The notes below the pieces were generated by a model, which saw nothing but the letters and a program-made list of their open reading frames with translations, ran no database searches and was not told where the DNA came from. 64,000 nucleotides of DNA from positions 4,345,001-4,409,000 of the forward strand of contig JAJFZO010000049.1 of assembly GCA_021397835.1 (NCBI GenBank), written 5' to 3'. This stretch comes from Moringa oleifera (taxonomy: Eukaryota; Streptophyta; Magnoliopsida; Brassicales; Moringaceae). Positions 26,002-37,878 of the stretch are shown one piece after another. Within the stretch, counting starts at the first letter, position 1; the number at the start of each line of letters is the position of its first letter. Made by a program: the position numbers and the translations under genes.

Positions 26002-26539
26002 CTAGAACTCCTGAGACACAGATCCAATCTCACCCTTTCCACTTCCAGCTTTCTTTGGGAGAAGATTCGGATGAATACTCGGCAAAACCCCTCCGTTCGC
26101 GATGGTAACAGAACCCAACAGCTTGCTCAGCTCTTCATCATTCCTCACAGCAAGCTGAATGTGCCTTGGGACGATCCTATTCTTCTTGTTATCTCTCGCT
26201 GCATTCCCTGCCAACTCCAGAACCTAAACAAAGACCCAAACCAATCAGACACATAATCCTGAAACAGACCCAATCACTGGAAAATAACAGAAGCCAGAAA
26301 AAAATCAGAGAAGGATAATTCAAAATAGAACAAACCTCAGCAGCAAGGTACTCAAGAACTGCAGAGAGGTAAACAGGGGAACCGGATCCAACACGCTGCG
26401 CATATCGGCCCTTCTTGAGGAAGCGAGCGATTCGTCCAACGGGGAACTGGAGGCCAGCTTTCTGAGACCTGGAGACCGATTTGACAGACTTGGACTTGCC
26501 TCGGCCTCCCTGGATTGCAGGAGTAGGTTGAGAACTCAT
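26002..26539 (-). CDS. H2AX: Histone H2A.X, copy 2
   Basis: Two exons: 26539-26336 (68 codons) and 26223-26002; 141 residues. It shares the intron position and most of the second exon with copy 1 and ends [10 protein letters not shown], so it is also H2A.X. The L1 region differs clearly: [16 protein letters not shown], against [16 protein letters not shown] in copy 1. The KKGRYAQR form is otherwise usual in plant H2A.W-type and some canonical H2As. The N-terminal tail ([20 protein letters not shown]) is longer. Function: nucleosome core subunit and DNA-damage mark. The pair arose by tandem duplication or by conversion between H2A classes. Confidence 0.96.
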
Positions 26540-26650
26540 GATAACCGATCACTGTATGTTTATTTGAAAAGATAGAGAACCTGAATAGCTTCCAGCCGAG
26601 GAAACAGAGAAACTTGCACTTTGTCTACATGAAGGAGGACTCGGATTTTG

Positions 26651-26683
26651 GTTATATAGGGAGGAGGACCGCACTCTGATTGG
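26651..26683 (-). promoter_or_regulatory. TATA and CCAAT boxes of H2A.X-2
   Basis: On the minus strand CCTATATAACC lies about 110-120 bp before the ATG, and CCAATCAGAG follows about 20 bp further upstream. A second CCAATC lies at 26761-26766. The layout parallels that of copy 1. Confidence 0.55.
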
Positions 26684-26838
26684 ATAATTTATGTTCGCAA
26701 GGATTTCCAGCGTGGCTTATATTTTAACGGATTAGATTAGTAGGTGGAGATTTGCATTTTGATTGGCTGGTTTTGGCCTGATCAGAATCGCCAACATGGC
26801 GGAGAGAGGATTAAAAGTTTGAAAACTTCGCCGTCTCT

Positions 26839-26847
26839 GGCGGGAAA
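26839..26847 (-). promoter_or_regulatory. E2F-type site upstream of H2A.X-2
   Basis: On the minus strand TTTCCCGCC matches the E2F/DP consensus TTTSSCGC perfectly, about 300 bp upstream of the ATG. Plant histone genes, including H2A.X, are known S-phase E2F targets. I saw no equivalent in the 300 bp before copy 1. Confidence 0.6.
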
Positions 26848-27175
26848 ATGAAAATCTTGGTCTCTTTCTCAAACCGGCGTCGTTTTTTCTCCGCTTCCAT
26901 GTCCTACCAGCCCGTTTCCCATGACTAATGGACCCTGGGCTTTCGATTAGGACTTGCTCTATTGTTCTTGGCAAGATTGGGCTTACTGTTACAGAGAGGG
27001 AAATTTGAACGTGTAACATCAATCCTAAATCAAAATTCATTGTCGTCATTGAATCATTGATCCCCAAGATACTCGTGAGAAACCAAATGGAAATCTAGAA
27101 GGGAGAACCAGAGAAGATGAGAGAACTATGTGCAGATTGTAAAATACAAGCAGAGAAGTCATCAATGGCTTCCTT

Positions 27176-28588
27176 TCAAGCTCTTTCTTTCTCATGAGTT
27201 GAACAAGTGACTAACTGGTGGTTCTTGAACCGATCCCAATTCAACGGAACCAAACCCTTGAGACTCTTCAGGTTAGCCTTGGCTCCATGAGCAAGCAACA
27301 AAAGAGCAATCTGCAGGTGTCCTGCCTCCGCGGCGCAATGCAGAGGAGTGTAACCAGCATCGTTAATCGCATCCAGTTGAGCTCCCAGATTGAGCAATAC
27401 CTTCACGCTTTCGATCCTACCCTTGAAGGCAGCCCTGTGCAATGGCGTCCACCCGTTCTGATCCCTCCCGTTGATGTTAACCCCTTCTGTGACGCAGCTC
27501 TTTATTCCGTGCACGTCGTCCACCCTCGCTGCGCGCTGCAGAACGTCTCCCAGTTGCAGCACTTCGTACAGATCAGAGTGCCCATTTTCGATTGCGAGAG
27601 CAAAAGGGGTCTTCCCGTCTTTGTTTACCGCATACTTGACGAAACTAGAAGTATCCAACAAGCTCTCGACGACTTTCAAATGGCCATTTTCAGCTGCCAG
27701 ATGTAGCGGACTGCATCCATTCTTATCAGAAACCTCAACATTCCCTTCAACAGAGACCCAAAATTGAACCACCTCGCTGTGCCCGTGAATTGCAGCGATG
27801 TGAATTGGTGTTCTACCTTCTAAATCAACTGCGTTCACATCAATGGTATCTCCAAATTTCGCTAGTAAAAGCTCCATTACATCCACCCTGTTAGTGGCCG
27901 CGGCTTCGTGCAGTACCTGATCGATTGAATTGTTAATTTTGCAACCAGAAGCAATCAATTCCTTGAGAACTGTGATGTTTCCAGCTCGAGCAGCTAGCGA
28001 AATCAGGGACCGTCCATCCGGCTCCTTGTTGTTGACATCGGCACCATGATCAATCAAGCTAGAGATCAGATTTGCATTACCTGATACGACAGCGGATCGG
28101 AGCAACGTTGTGAGCTGAGATGCAGTACACCCAGAAACCGCTCTGTTGAAGAAGGAGAAGATATCTGGGAATTGGGTACTTTGACATAGGAGATATCCAA
28201 TCAGATGGGGTCCAACGAACGATATCGGTAGAGTTGCGTCCCTGAAGATGTGGGGCCCGGGCCTGGAGAACAAACGGTGGAGATCGTCCTGATGGGCTTT
28301 GCCTGTAGGGAGAGTGGAAGATTTGACGGTGATAGTATCGGGAGGGGTACTGAGAGGCGGCTGATCAGACGGCTGAGAGAGGATGAGGGTATAGGATGAA
28401 GAAGAGAGGGGTGGGATTATAGAGAAAGGTTTGTCGAAAGAGAAGATGGATGAATTTGTGGTGGTCAAAGAAACGGCAACAGACATTGTGTGCATCAGGT
28501 TGGTTAAACGGAAAGTTGTGCTGCACTTTTCTCCCTTCTTGTAAGCCAAGTCTACTTCTTTCACATCTGCCTTGACCAATCTATCCAT
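27176..28588 (-). CDS. MSP-domain plus ankyrin-repeat protein, VAPYRIN-like
   Basis: Single exon, 470 residues. The ATG at 28588 (context GCCATGG) is chosen because the MSP domain starts at once with MDRLVKADVKEVDLAYKKGE; an upstream in-frame ATG adds 47 unconserved residues. Residues 1-105 form a major sperm protein (VAP-like) domain. From about 165 to 465 run ankyrin repeats: DGRSLISLAARAGNITVLKE, EGRTPIHIAAIHGHSEVVQF, NGCSPLHLAAENGHLKVVES, NGWTPLHRAAFKGRIESVKV, AGYTPLHCAAEAGHLQIALL. VAPYRIN proteins share this plan, and in Medicago and petunia are required for intracellular accommodation of mycorrhizal fungi. This one may be a paralogue with another role. The opposite-strand open frame is a shadow. 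Confidence 0.85.
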   Translation of the reverse strand: MDRLVKADVKEVDLAYKKGEKCSTTFRLTNLMHTMSVAVSLTTTNSSIFSFDKPFSIIPPLSSSSYTLILSQPSDQPPLSTPPDTITVKSSTLPTGKAHQDDLHRLFSRPGPHIFRDATLPISFVGPHLIGYLLCQSTQFPDIFSFFNRAVSGCTASQLTTLLRSAVVSGNANLISSLIDHGADVNNKEPDGRSLISLAARAGNITVLKELIASGCKINNSIDQVLHEAAATNRVDVMELLLAKFGDTIDVNAVDLEGRTPIHIAAIHGHSEVVQFWVSVEGNVEVSDKNGCSPLHLAAENGHLKVVESLLDTSSFVKYAVNKDGKTPFALAIENGHSDLYEVLQLGDVLQRAARVDDVHGIKSCVTEGVNINGRDQNGWTPLHRAAFKGRIESVKVLLNLGAQLDAINDAGYTPLHCAAEAGHLQIALLLLAHGAKANLKSLKGLVPLNWDRFKNHQLVTCSTHEKERA

Positions 28589-30915
28589 GGCGAACAAAAC
28601 CCTTTTTGTTTCCCCGGAAAATTTAAACTGGGTTTTGTTGAACAGGAAGGAAAATGAAGGAGATGAAGTTGGTATGATCCTGTTTTCTCTATTCTCTCCA
28701 CTAGTACTCCATATTAAATTCCATTGCATTTTAGTTGATTGATTAGTTGGACTACTTTATTCATCTTGCTAAATCAACAGATTAATTTACTGTTAATTTG
28801 TTTAGGTCTGGCATTGTTTGAATAATCAGCAGCACTTCTCAAGGGAAACAGACAAGAAGCCACTTTTTCTTGTGTTTTGATTAATGAAAGATCAACCTCA
28901 GCTTCCCAACCGCTCGTTTTTCCTTCTGTAGTTTAATAATTGAGAGTCTCTGTACCCATTTGATCAAACTTTCAAAGAAAACCTCTGCAGAATTTCCTTC
29001 CACTTTGACTTGTCCATCCACGACTCCTGAAATCGAGCTTATGCAGAATTCTACAGTGTAGGCTTCAGAAAACTTGGTTGATAAGTATCATAAACTATGT
29101 TTATCAGATCCCTTTCGATTTGAACTTAGCATTAAGCTGAAAATATTTACATTATACAAAAACTATGCAGATTTCTCTTCAAAAATCCATCTTCCTAATG
29201 TTTTATTGAATTTTTATGGGATTATTAAAATAAATGACGAGGATTGGTAGGGCAGGATTGGTAGGGCGTTGAAGGATGGATGATTAACAAGAAAAATAAT
29301 CATAAAAATTTAAGTGGGTATTGGAAGGAGAAGAAGTCAGTTTGATTTTGCAGACAAAGTCTGACATCTTAAGCAGGGTCTATAGTCATCAAAGACAACT
29401 ACTCTGGCATTTGATTAATGAATAATGAACATGGGTTAGCTCCTGCTGGATTATTATAAACATAATGACCTCATATGTGTTGTAGATCATGGGATCATTC
29501 CTTGGATTCTTGCAATTTCTAGGCACAAAGGACATTTCTCTTTGTTTCCTCCTTCTAGCCACTACTTGCTTTTGCGTACATAATATTATATAGGGTTATC
29601 ATGCTTGGATATGGATTACTAAAGGTTAGCTTTCTTTTTAATCCTATTTTTTGTTTGGGTATATAAATTGGGCGTATGAAAAGATCCAAGCATTAGGTAC
29701 GCATTGAAAGTTTGAATTTTAAGTCAAGTCAATTGCCAACTATTAGGGTTAATTAAACGGAATAATGAGTCAATTTTTTTTATTTTATTTAAATTTAATT
29801 AGATTTATATGTCAAGATTTATAAATATATTTAAAAAATAATCAAAACAATTAACAATATAAATATTTTATTTCATTTATATATTCTATATAAATTAATT
29901 TATTTTATAAAAATAAAATTAATATATTTACTTTAAATAAAATTTATGAGTAAATTATAAATTTAAATGAACAGTCTTAACTCAATCTTTTATTGTGAAA
30001 AGTTTATTGGGCTTTGTTTTGAAACAAGTTTGAGCTATGATTTCGTAAATCAATTCAAATTGCCCCATTATCAATCCTGATGTTTAGGAGTTATCTAATT
30101 TAATTAAAAAATTAATTTATTATATTTTTATAATTTTTTTGAAATATTATTTTTTATAACATGCTTTTTTATTCAAATTAATAGTGATTTAGTTCTAATT
30201 TATAACTCTTTGCATATTTAGAGTGTATATCTTCTGGTGCTGAATGTTTACAAAATATTAGACAATAGATCGATTCTAATATCATTTATCACGAATTAAA
30301 ATACTTAAAATAAAAATATTAACTTGTAATCATGAGTTAGTATTTTGAAATAAACCATTCTTTGGAATATTACGAATAAGTGGAAGTGACTTCTCCAAAT
30401 AAATTCATATGCCTCCATATGTATATATAGTTTGTACAAAGCAAAATTTCTTTATGAAGTAAGCTTGTAATCTAGATAGGACAAAATCACGATAATAAGA
30501 ATTTACATTTTATTTTAGTGGGTCACATAATAATGAAACTACCAAAAGCAATTTTGGAATTTTATTTTTAGTTCTGTCGTTTTAGTCGGCGTGACCAGAA
30601 AAAAGTAGCCTACAAAATATAATCGGTCCAATATTTTATATTCTATAGCTAAGCCATGGTAAGGCTAAAACTAAAAACGAATATAGACCAATTTATTGTT
30701 TCCATCTGGTAAAAAATTATATTTTTGTCAATGAAGGTTTAACAATGTTTCCCTTAAGATGTGAATAATCTGATCTAAGAAACTTCATACAAAACGATTA
30801 ATTTATGGATATGGATGCATATGATACAGAGGCAGATTTGAGTTTTTAACCCACTTTTTAATAAACTCCATCAGTGCGTGGGCTACGGCCCAAAAGACGA
30901 GTCTGAGATTCACCT
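28589..30915. other. AT-rich intergenic region
   Basis: The VAPYRIN-like promoter lies at the left end. From about 29,740 to 30,400 the sequence is very AT-rich with long A/T runs and no open frames of note. No RNA gene or classifiable transposon found. Confidence 0.5.
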
Positions 30916-30920
30916 CTACC

Positions 30921-32125
30921 ATGGCAAGCAGTGCACAACAGCGAGCTCAAAAACTGCAAATCCTCCTCGGGGTTTCTTCCGGATAATCAGGGGACGAGTC
31001 TAATACTTCAGAAACAGTTGCGACATGCCGAGAGAGAAAAGCCCTGGCTTGAAGATCCTCTGGCTCTGGACCCTTGGCACTGCCGCCAGTACACGCCTTA
31101 CTCTATCCCATTTTGCTTTCTATATCAATATGTACACACCGATGCCCGCGCAGGTATAATATATGAGCGTTCTTACTCTGTTGCAGTTTTGGTCACAAAT
31201 GTGGTGAGAATCAGGCTAAGGGACATGGAACAAGTCATGAACAATGAACAACAACCGCAGCAGCAGCAGCGGCCACCGCAAGAAAGTCTCGGTGATTCAA
31301 TCTTGGCAGATAACCCAGTAGAACCCGAGGAGGGAACTATCACAGAAATAAAATGAAATCGTAGGTTAGATTTCATATTCCTGTTTAAGTTCATGTATTA
31401 GCTTGGCTTTCGCTATATACTTCAGGTGGGGGAGTTGCTTGGTCAGCCGATTCTCCTGCAAATTGTGAGTGTGTACAATGTGTTTGCTCCATGGTCTGAG
31501 AGAAGTTTTGATTGAAATTGACAACGTTGCATTATTAATGTATGAAACTAGTAACTTGCTATCTTAATTATTGATGGTGAGAAAGTTTGCGTTGGTTTGT
31601 TCTTAATAGGAATGTTTGCTGATGATCCAATCCTTCGGTTCAGATTCTCATTATCCTTTATCTGCCAAAATTTAAATTGATAAATGAGCATGAGTCACAG
31701 ATATTCTTTATGAATATTAAGGGTGCTCATGAGTCATGAAGTTCAATGAATCTTGCACACTTTCAATTATCTTTGTTGTGAAACTTGCCCATTTCAGTTT
31801 TCTAATGGAGTCGGAGCTTTTTACGGGAATAGACTTCATTCAGCAGAAATCAAAATTGTTAATGAAATATAGGAAGAGAGAATGACCTGGTTTCACATGA
31901 CTGTTTGCTTTCAGGTACTCCTTATGCTTTGTTCAGGCTTTCGTGCAGCTGCAATCCTCTTCCTGGAAAAACATGGTGCCAGAAACCAATGGATGAACTC
32001 TGGAAGAATTCAATACTATGAACTCAAAGCAAGGAGTCTGAGACCTTCTGGGTTGACATTTTCATGGAACTTCCTGAGTACTATAAACCTCCAGGTTTAT
32101 GTTATGCTACATTGATAATGGGTTA
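30921..32125 (+). pseudogene. Unidentified coding-like region, gene or gene remnant
   Basis: Three coding-like blocks lie in line on the plus strand. An ATG at 30921 opens a short frame (MASSAQQRAQKLQILLGVSS) that stops. An overlapping frame runs 30931-31356 with RHAEREKPWLEDPLAL, a CAG-rich stretch giving QQPQQQQ and an acidic end (ADNPVEPEEG). After a GT-AG-like gap a block ending near 32115 reads ETFWVDIFMELPEYYKPPG. The frames do not join cleanly under the splice sites I could find. I do not recognise the family. It could be a decayed gene, a gene with unusual splicing, or chance. Confidence 0.3.
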
Positions 32126-35100
32126 GCTTGAACTTTCATGTCTAAAACCCTCAAAACTTGCATGCCTGCATTGATCTGCCCACTTTAGTCATTTCATTTG
32201 GGTACTGCTTCAAAATGAGCATGAAATAATTTGAAATTGTTTGGATTCTTTTTCAATGGATTTGAGGTACATTTAAATATTATAGTATCTGAAACCCCCA
32301 GTGGCCTAACCCAAGACAAAATTTTCCTGGAAAGCCTGCACATGGCAGGAGAAAATGTCAGCATGACAGAGGTTGGGCTGATCTAGACATGATATCTTTA
32401 CATGATTCTATTGCTGAGACGGTGTATCCCTCATGCTGATGTACTATTAAGCATGGCATTAGCCTAACCCAAACATTCTCAGTATCTATTTCTTGATATA
32501 CAATGCTTTCTAGGCTTCTTGAATTCCAAAATCTTTTGGAAAGTCTTGGAAGACACCCCATAGATCAGCCTCATATCAGATGACAGACAAAGAGATCATG
32601 AGTTGAGCCTACCACAGATAATCAGCTTGGTTCTATGAACACAGTAGCTCTTGTCATGGCACTACTCTCTCTAATCTGAATTCTACAATACTATAGTGAT
32701 ACCATAGCTCGAGTGAGCCCAGTAATGTGTTAGGAGTTAGGCCTTACTGAGCCCAATCTTATACATTACTGGATTTGGGCTACCTTTAGCAGATTCCTGA
32801 CAAAATCTGAGAAAAGTGAAGGCTTTCACACAAAATGACCAAAACCATCAAATTCTTTGTTAAATCCTCAAACAAAATCCTGGTGTATGCATTAAAATAT
32901 CAAATGGGTACATTGCCCACTTCCCTAAATTCTTAAAAGAGGCTAAAAAAGGCTTTTTTCAAAGAAAAAAAAAAAGAGAGAAAGAGAAAGAACAGAAAAA
33001 CTTTGGTTGTAAATATCTCTAACATTTATTACTTGTTCATCAGGCAAAGTACTGTTGTCAATAGTCTGCTCCCCGGACATCTTGTGGACTTGGAGACAAC
33101 CATTGCTCAGGGCAGAGGGAACCAAATAATGGTACCCAATAGTCCTATTTCTTTCTTATTTTCCCTCTCATCGTCACTGTTGTCAATCACCATTATAATA
33201 TTTCATTACTGAGGCTCTAACCAGATTAATTAAATCTTTTACCATCCATAAATTTGAAAATAACGACTTAGTTTATTGAAAAAAAATAGGCATAAAAAAT
33301 TAATCTAGGGAGAAACATTATGGTTTAATTAATCGGCACCCATGTTAGCATGGCATGATGGGTGCATCCACAGGGGGCACACACATTGCCGTGTTACCCA
33401 TTTCCCTATTTTTGGTTCGGAAAGTGCTTATCCCGAGTTAATTATAATCAAATCAAGATTAAGAGTTTGATCCAACAATATCTCTCTCCAAAGGGTCATG
33501 CTGGAAATACCTAATGGCTTATTCATTTGACTGAATTAATACCCTAATTGTGACTAACACGTGCTTGAATTTTCAATTAATTGTGATCGGATTAAGTTCC
33601 AAGTGTCATTTATCCAACATACTATATCAACATAAAATTAGTGCATCACGGAACCTTGACTTTGAAAATAAGGAGTAATCGACCAATTCAAAATAATCGA
33701 TTCCTTTCTATTTTTCCTCATTTTAAATAAACCCTAACAAAGCTTGTTACTTAAGCTAATCTTTCAAAATACTAATCAAGAAATCGCATCTTGATCGTCA
33801 ATATTAGATTTTTCGTTAATCAGAGATTGGTTAAGTTTTCTTGACTAAAAGCATGAGAGGAGTTTGCTTGCACTAATCGACACCAATGCCACGATTCCAT
33901 GATTTGTCCTTTTTTATGGCTATCTATGTCCCTACGGTCAAGTTGCAACAGCATAAAGATGATTAAGCAAGAAGATTGTTTTTTCTATTTTTCTCCATTC
34001 CTTGATAGGGTTTCCATTAATTACGTGGGCGATCAAGCTATAAATAGGTAGTTAGTTGTTTATATGTGAAACCAAACATATTTGTCTCATTACCAATTCT
34101 TGGACATGACACGAAAATTACGCCAAATTGACTTCAAAACCCCGCATGCCATATATTAATTAGGGTATGACTTAGACCTTAATTTTCCAACGAATTCGTG
34201 CTTATTATAGACAAAAACAGCAAAGTTAATCGCAATTGCATCAAATTTTTTTTTTTATTGATTTGAATTGTATAAATTGTACGAAATTTTTGAAAAAATA
34301 TCACATCTGATAATATAATAAATTTAATAGTTAGTTCTTTTATATTAATACAAAATTACAAAAACACCCTTTTATATTTTTATTAATAAGCTCAAGATCA
34401 AATCAATTCAATAAAATTTTTAATAAATCTTAATTATTTAATCCATTTACCCACCAAAATATGATTTAATCACAAAAACTTTCTCACAACCCGAGCTCTT
34501 AAAAAAAAAAGACGAACCACCCGAAAGACTTTATAGTCAAAAGTGAGAATTTGTATGGCTCCGAGAAAGAAAAAAGAAACTATAAGATCAGGGGGTAGTA
34601 ATTATGGTTGATAATAAGAGCATAAAATACTTTTTTTACAAAGATAAAGAGTAATGAGTACATGTGATGGCTTTGTTTTATTGAGAAACAGAGAACCTAA
34701 TCACCCAAAGGGCCTCACAGTCACATACAATGTACTAGGGTTAGGTGGTCTTTTTGGGTTTCTACTCAAGAAAGAGAACATAATCGTCCAAACACTTCAC
34801 ATTCAATGTACATAACTTTATCTTTCATACCCACAAATAAATATACATATATATACATAAAACAATTAAAAGTCTCTAGTGGAGATAAAAGGCATGCAAA
34901 AGACAATAACTTTGTCCGATTCTATTAAATTCTACTAAAAAATTAATGTTAATGCCATCCGTTTCTTCCGTTTAAAGTTATTCAATTCCAAATTAAAAGT
35001 ACATCATTTTGTATGTATCAATAACGACAGTGTTTTGCGTAAATTGTGTTAATGTAATCACCTCATGTATTATGTTATAAATATTATGTGTTTTTAAAAA

Positions 35101-36170
35101 CAGATTTGATTCAATATTTTTTCAGTTGATTTTTATAATTTAATATTAAATAATTATTTTAAATAAAGAATAACAAAAAGAAGAAAATATATCGGAAAAG
35201 AGGGGATGGCATGAAAAGTGGGGGAGGGAGAGGACAAAGGGTAGAGAGTGTGGTTGAAGTAGGATTACATTTGAACAGAAGCCAGACTTTGGTGGGATGG
35301 GAGCAGAAACAGCCAAAACCTGTTCCTAGTTGTTGACCTAACGCGCTACAAGCCAAAAACCCCTTAAGAGGGGGCCCCACCTTCTTTTAGTATACAACAA
35401 CGGGCCCACCCAAATAAAACCAAAAAAAAAAGGAGTTGCATAGCAACACGGAAGCAAATATGTTTGGTATGCACGGAGTGTGTGGCACATGCCTCAGCCA
35501 CATCCACATACGGACAACATCTTTTTTTTTAATATATTTTAATTTACTTTGTTCACAAGATTTTTTTATGAAACAAAATTAATAAATATATTTATATTAA
35601 TATTTTAAAATATCAAAATAACATATTTTTACAAAAAATATCAAGATAATTTAAATTTGAGTAAAATCATTTAATTACTTAAGATTGAATTTATAAAATA
35701 GTTGTTAAATTTAATTTTTTTTGTTTATCTATTAAAGTAAAATAATGAAAATTTTTAATAAATATCATAATACTAAAAAATTAAAATAAAATTTAAGTAA
35801 ATATAGTATTATTTATTTTTAAAATTTATAAAATAAACATGAAAGAAAGACCTTAATGAATATTTTTCATATAATAGCATGAAAATAATAAATAAAAAGA
35901 GGAAAAAGAAAGAGAGAACTGGGGGCAATTTGATAAAAAGAAAAGATTTTTAACGTGGAGAGGGAATCTTAGGAATACTATATTTGTGCAACACTCCGTC
36001 TTTTCCCATCACAGGAAAAATCTACGGTTCAGATTAACTTCATGTACAAATCAGCAAACGTCTGCCATAAAGCACTTCTGCACTTTGCACCTTCCTCTGT
36101 CTTAAAGAAACAATCCTGCCTTCCCTCTTTCCCATCCGACGGCGGAGATTCACTGACAGGACCCACGTAG
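32126..36170. other. Intergenic region, no gene recognised
   Basis: Four kilobases of low-complexity and AT-rich DNA. It contains an inverted-repeat element near 34,244-34,437 and an AT-rich block at 35,520-35,900. Short open frames here lack family motifs. Confidence 0.5.
34244..34437. repeat. AT-rich inverted-repeat element (MITE-like)
   Basis: A left arm containing TTTTATTGATTTGAATTG and a right arm whose complement contains TTTATTGAATTGATTTGA flank an AT-rich core. Related arms occur at 60,244-60,570. It resembles a decayed miniature inverted-repeat element; ends and target duplication could not be fixed. Confidence 0.4.
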
Positions 36171-36194
36171 CATGTTCGTAAGAAAGATCTCTAT

Positions 36195-36218
36195 CTATCC
36201 ATCCATCCATCCATCCAT
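36195..36218. repeat. (ATCC)n microsatellite
   Basis: About six tandem ATCC units, upstream of GID1B and between CACGTA (36173) and the first G-box. Confidence 0.85.
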
Positions 36219-36252
36219 CTATTTATCACCTAAAAAGCTGAAACCCTTAGGA

Positions 36253-36666
36253 CACGTGGCATGTGCAGAGGCCATGATGACCCATCCGAGAGAGGGACCC
36301 ACCGCAGATGATCATCGTATCAGCTTGTTCTTATGAGGAGAATAAGAAAGACTTTTGGGAGAGAGTGTTCGTTCTCGTAGGGCCCAGAAAAACAAGGGGC
36401 GCCACGTGGCCGCAGCCCACGACCGATGGATATACACGCTCCGTAGAATACGACAAAATCCAAAGCCCACATTAGATGACCCCAGAAAAAGCTCCCGCGG
36501 GTTCTGACAAAAGACATGCCGTCACGCGCTCCCCGCTACAGGACAAACCACGTGTCCTTCTCCAGTGGCACTTTCGTGGTTCATCAGCTCATGACAGGGG
36601 TAGTTCCGGGAAGTCACATCAGGGTTCTGGCAAAAGAGTCGAGACGGAACCCTTTGTCGCCACGTG
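36253..36666. promoter_or_regulatory. Cluster of four CACGTG G-boxes upstream of GID1B
   Basis: Perfect palindromic CACGTG at 36253, 36403, 36549 and 36661, each in an ACACGTGGC- or CCACGTGKC-type context typical of ABRE/G-box elements. The stretch 36,120-36,700 is also more GC-rich than its surroundings. It lies 1.2-1.6 kb upstream of the GID1B start. G-boxes are bound by bZIP and bHLH (PIF-type) factors. A link to GID1B is inferred from position alone. Confidence 0.6.
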
Positions 36667-37426
36667 CCTTGGCGTCGGCCGCACGCAGGAAACTCTTGTC
36701 TCCTTCTTTTCATTTGTTTTATTATTAATTATAATTATCATTATTTTTCAGCTTAGCGAAATTTCATGTCTGGGTACAGCTATTGCCAGAGCCAGCTTTA
36801 GGCTACTTCCAGAACATAGAAATTAATTTTTTTTTGTTACGGTGAAAATCATCTTTAAATAATAATAAAATAAAAAACTTTTACATGCAAATAATATGAA
36901 TTCGTTAATTAGGAGCCAAAGTATGCTTAAATTATGAAGTAAATAAAAAAAAATTAAGATGCGAAGTTAGAGTTTGAATAATTAAAAAATATTAAAGAGT
37001 AAAAAAAAAAATAAAAATGACAATCATTCTTTAATCAAGTTGGTGTGATAAATTAAGTGCGTGACAGGGTGAATAGTCAAAAAGGATCACAAGACAAGCC
37101 TGCCAATAGCCACCTCAAGGTCTCAAACTTTCTGTCGTTTGCACATGACACAATGTATTAAAATAATAAGGATTAAAGTGGAAATTTAATTTTTTAATTT
37201 TTAATTTAATTTTTCGTTTTTTTGAAAAATATGAGATAAAAGTGGAACAAGAAAGTTTGTTTATAGATGGTTACAATATTATAATAGTGAAAACATACAC
37301 ATGAGAATTAAGAAATTAAGAGAAATGGAGTGGGGCCCACAAAAACAGTTTAATTCGGCCGCCTGCTTTGTCGTCTCCTTCGTCTCCGTCCACCACCGTC
37401 GCTCGCTTCCTTCCCTTTGCCTTTGA

Positions 37427-37458
<32 letters not shown>

Positions 37459-37612
37459 TATCTTTTGGTCTCGCTCTATCTCTCTATCTCTCTATTCTTT
37501 CTCCCTGTACTTTCTCTCTCCGTTGAGCATATAATCTCTGATCTCTCTCTTTCTCTTTCTCTGTCTCTGTCTCTCTGTCTCACTGTGTGTGTGTCTCTCT
37601 CTCTCTCGCTCC
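37427..37612 (+). repeat. Long CT-rich tract before GID1B
   Basis: About 185 bp dominated by CTCTCT, with a pure (CT)n run at 37431-37458, 270-450 bp before the GID1B ATG. Such Y-patches are common in plant core promoters and 5' UTRs. A TATA-like ATTATATAG at about 37711 lies between it and the start codon. Confidence 0.8.
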
Positions 37613-37878
37613 TCGTTTCATTATTTCAGATAGAAGTGTCTCTTCTTTGGTGCAGAACTTAAAACGAGGAATCAATCAAAAGAGGGTACAAATAAAAGGA
37701 CGCCCCTGATAATTATATAGAGGGGAGAGGGACTTTGTTATTTGCTCCGTTCGTCTTGGAGTTCTCTCTCATGTATGATAAAGCAGTTTTGATATGAGGG
37801 TGTTTCTCTGAAGATCACTTGCTCTTCTTCTGGCTTCTTTGATCAGTTCTTGGGTCTTTGAGTCTTGGGTTTGAGCCT

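Noticed and set aside
27218..27706. 162-codon plus-strand open frame
   Set aside because: It lies wholly opposite the VAPYRIN-like ankyrin region, whose frame has clear repeats; this is a shadow.
36476..36826. 116-codon plus-strand open frame
   Set aside because: It falls in the GC-richer G-box island, has overlapping frames of similar length on both strands and no domain; better read as regulatory DNA.
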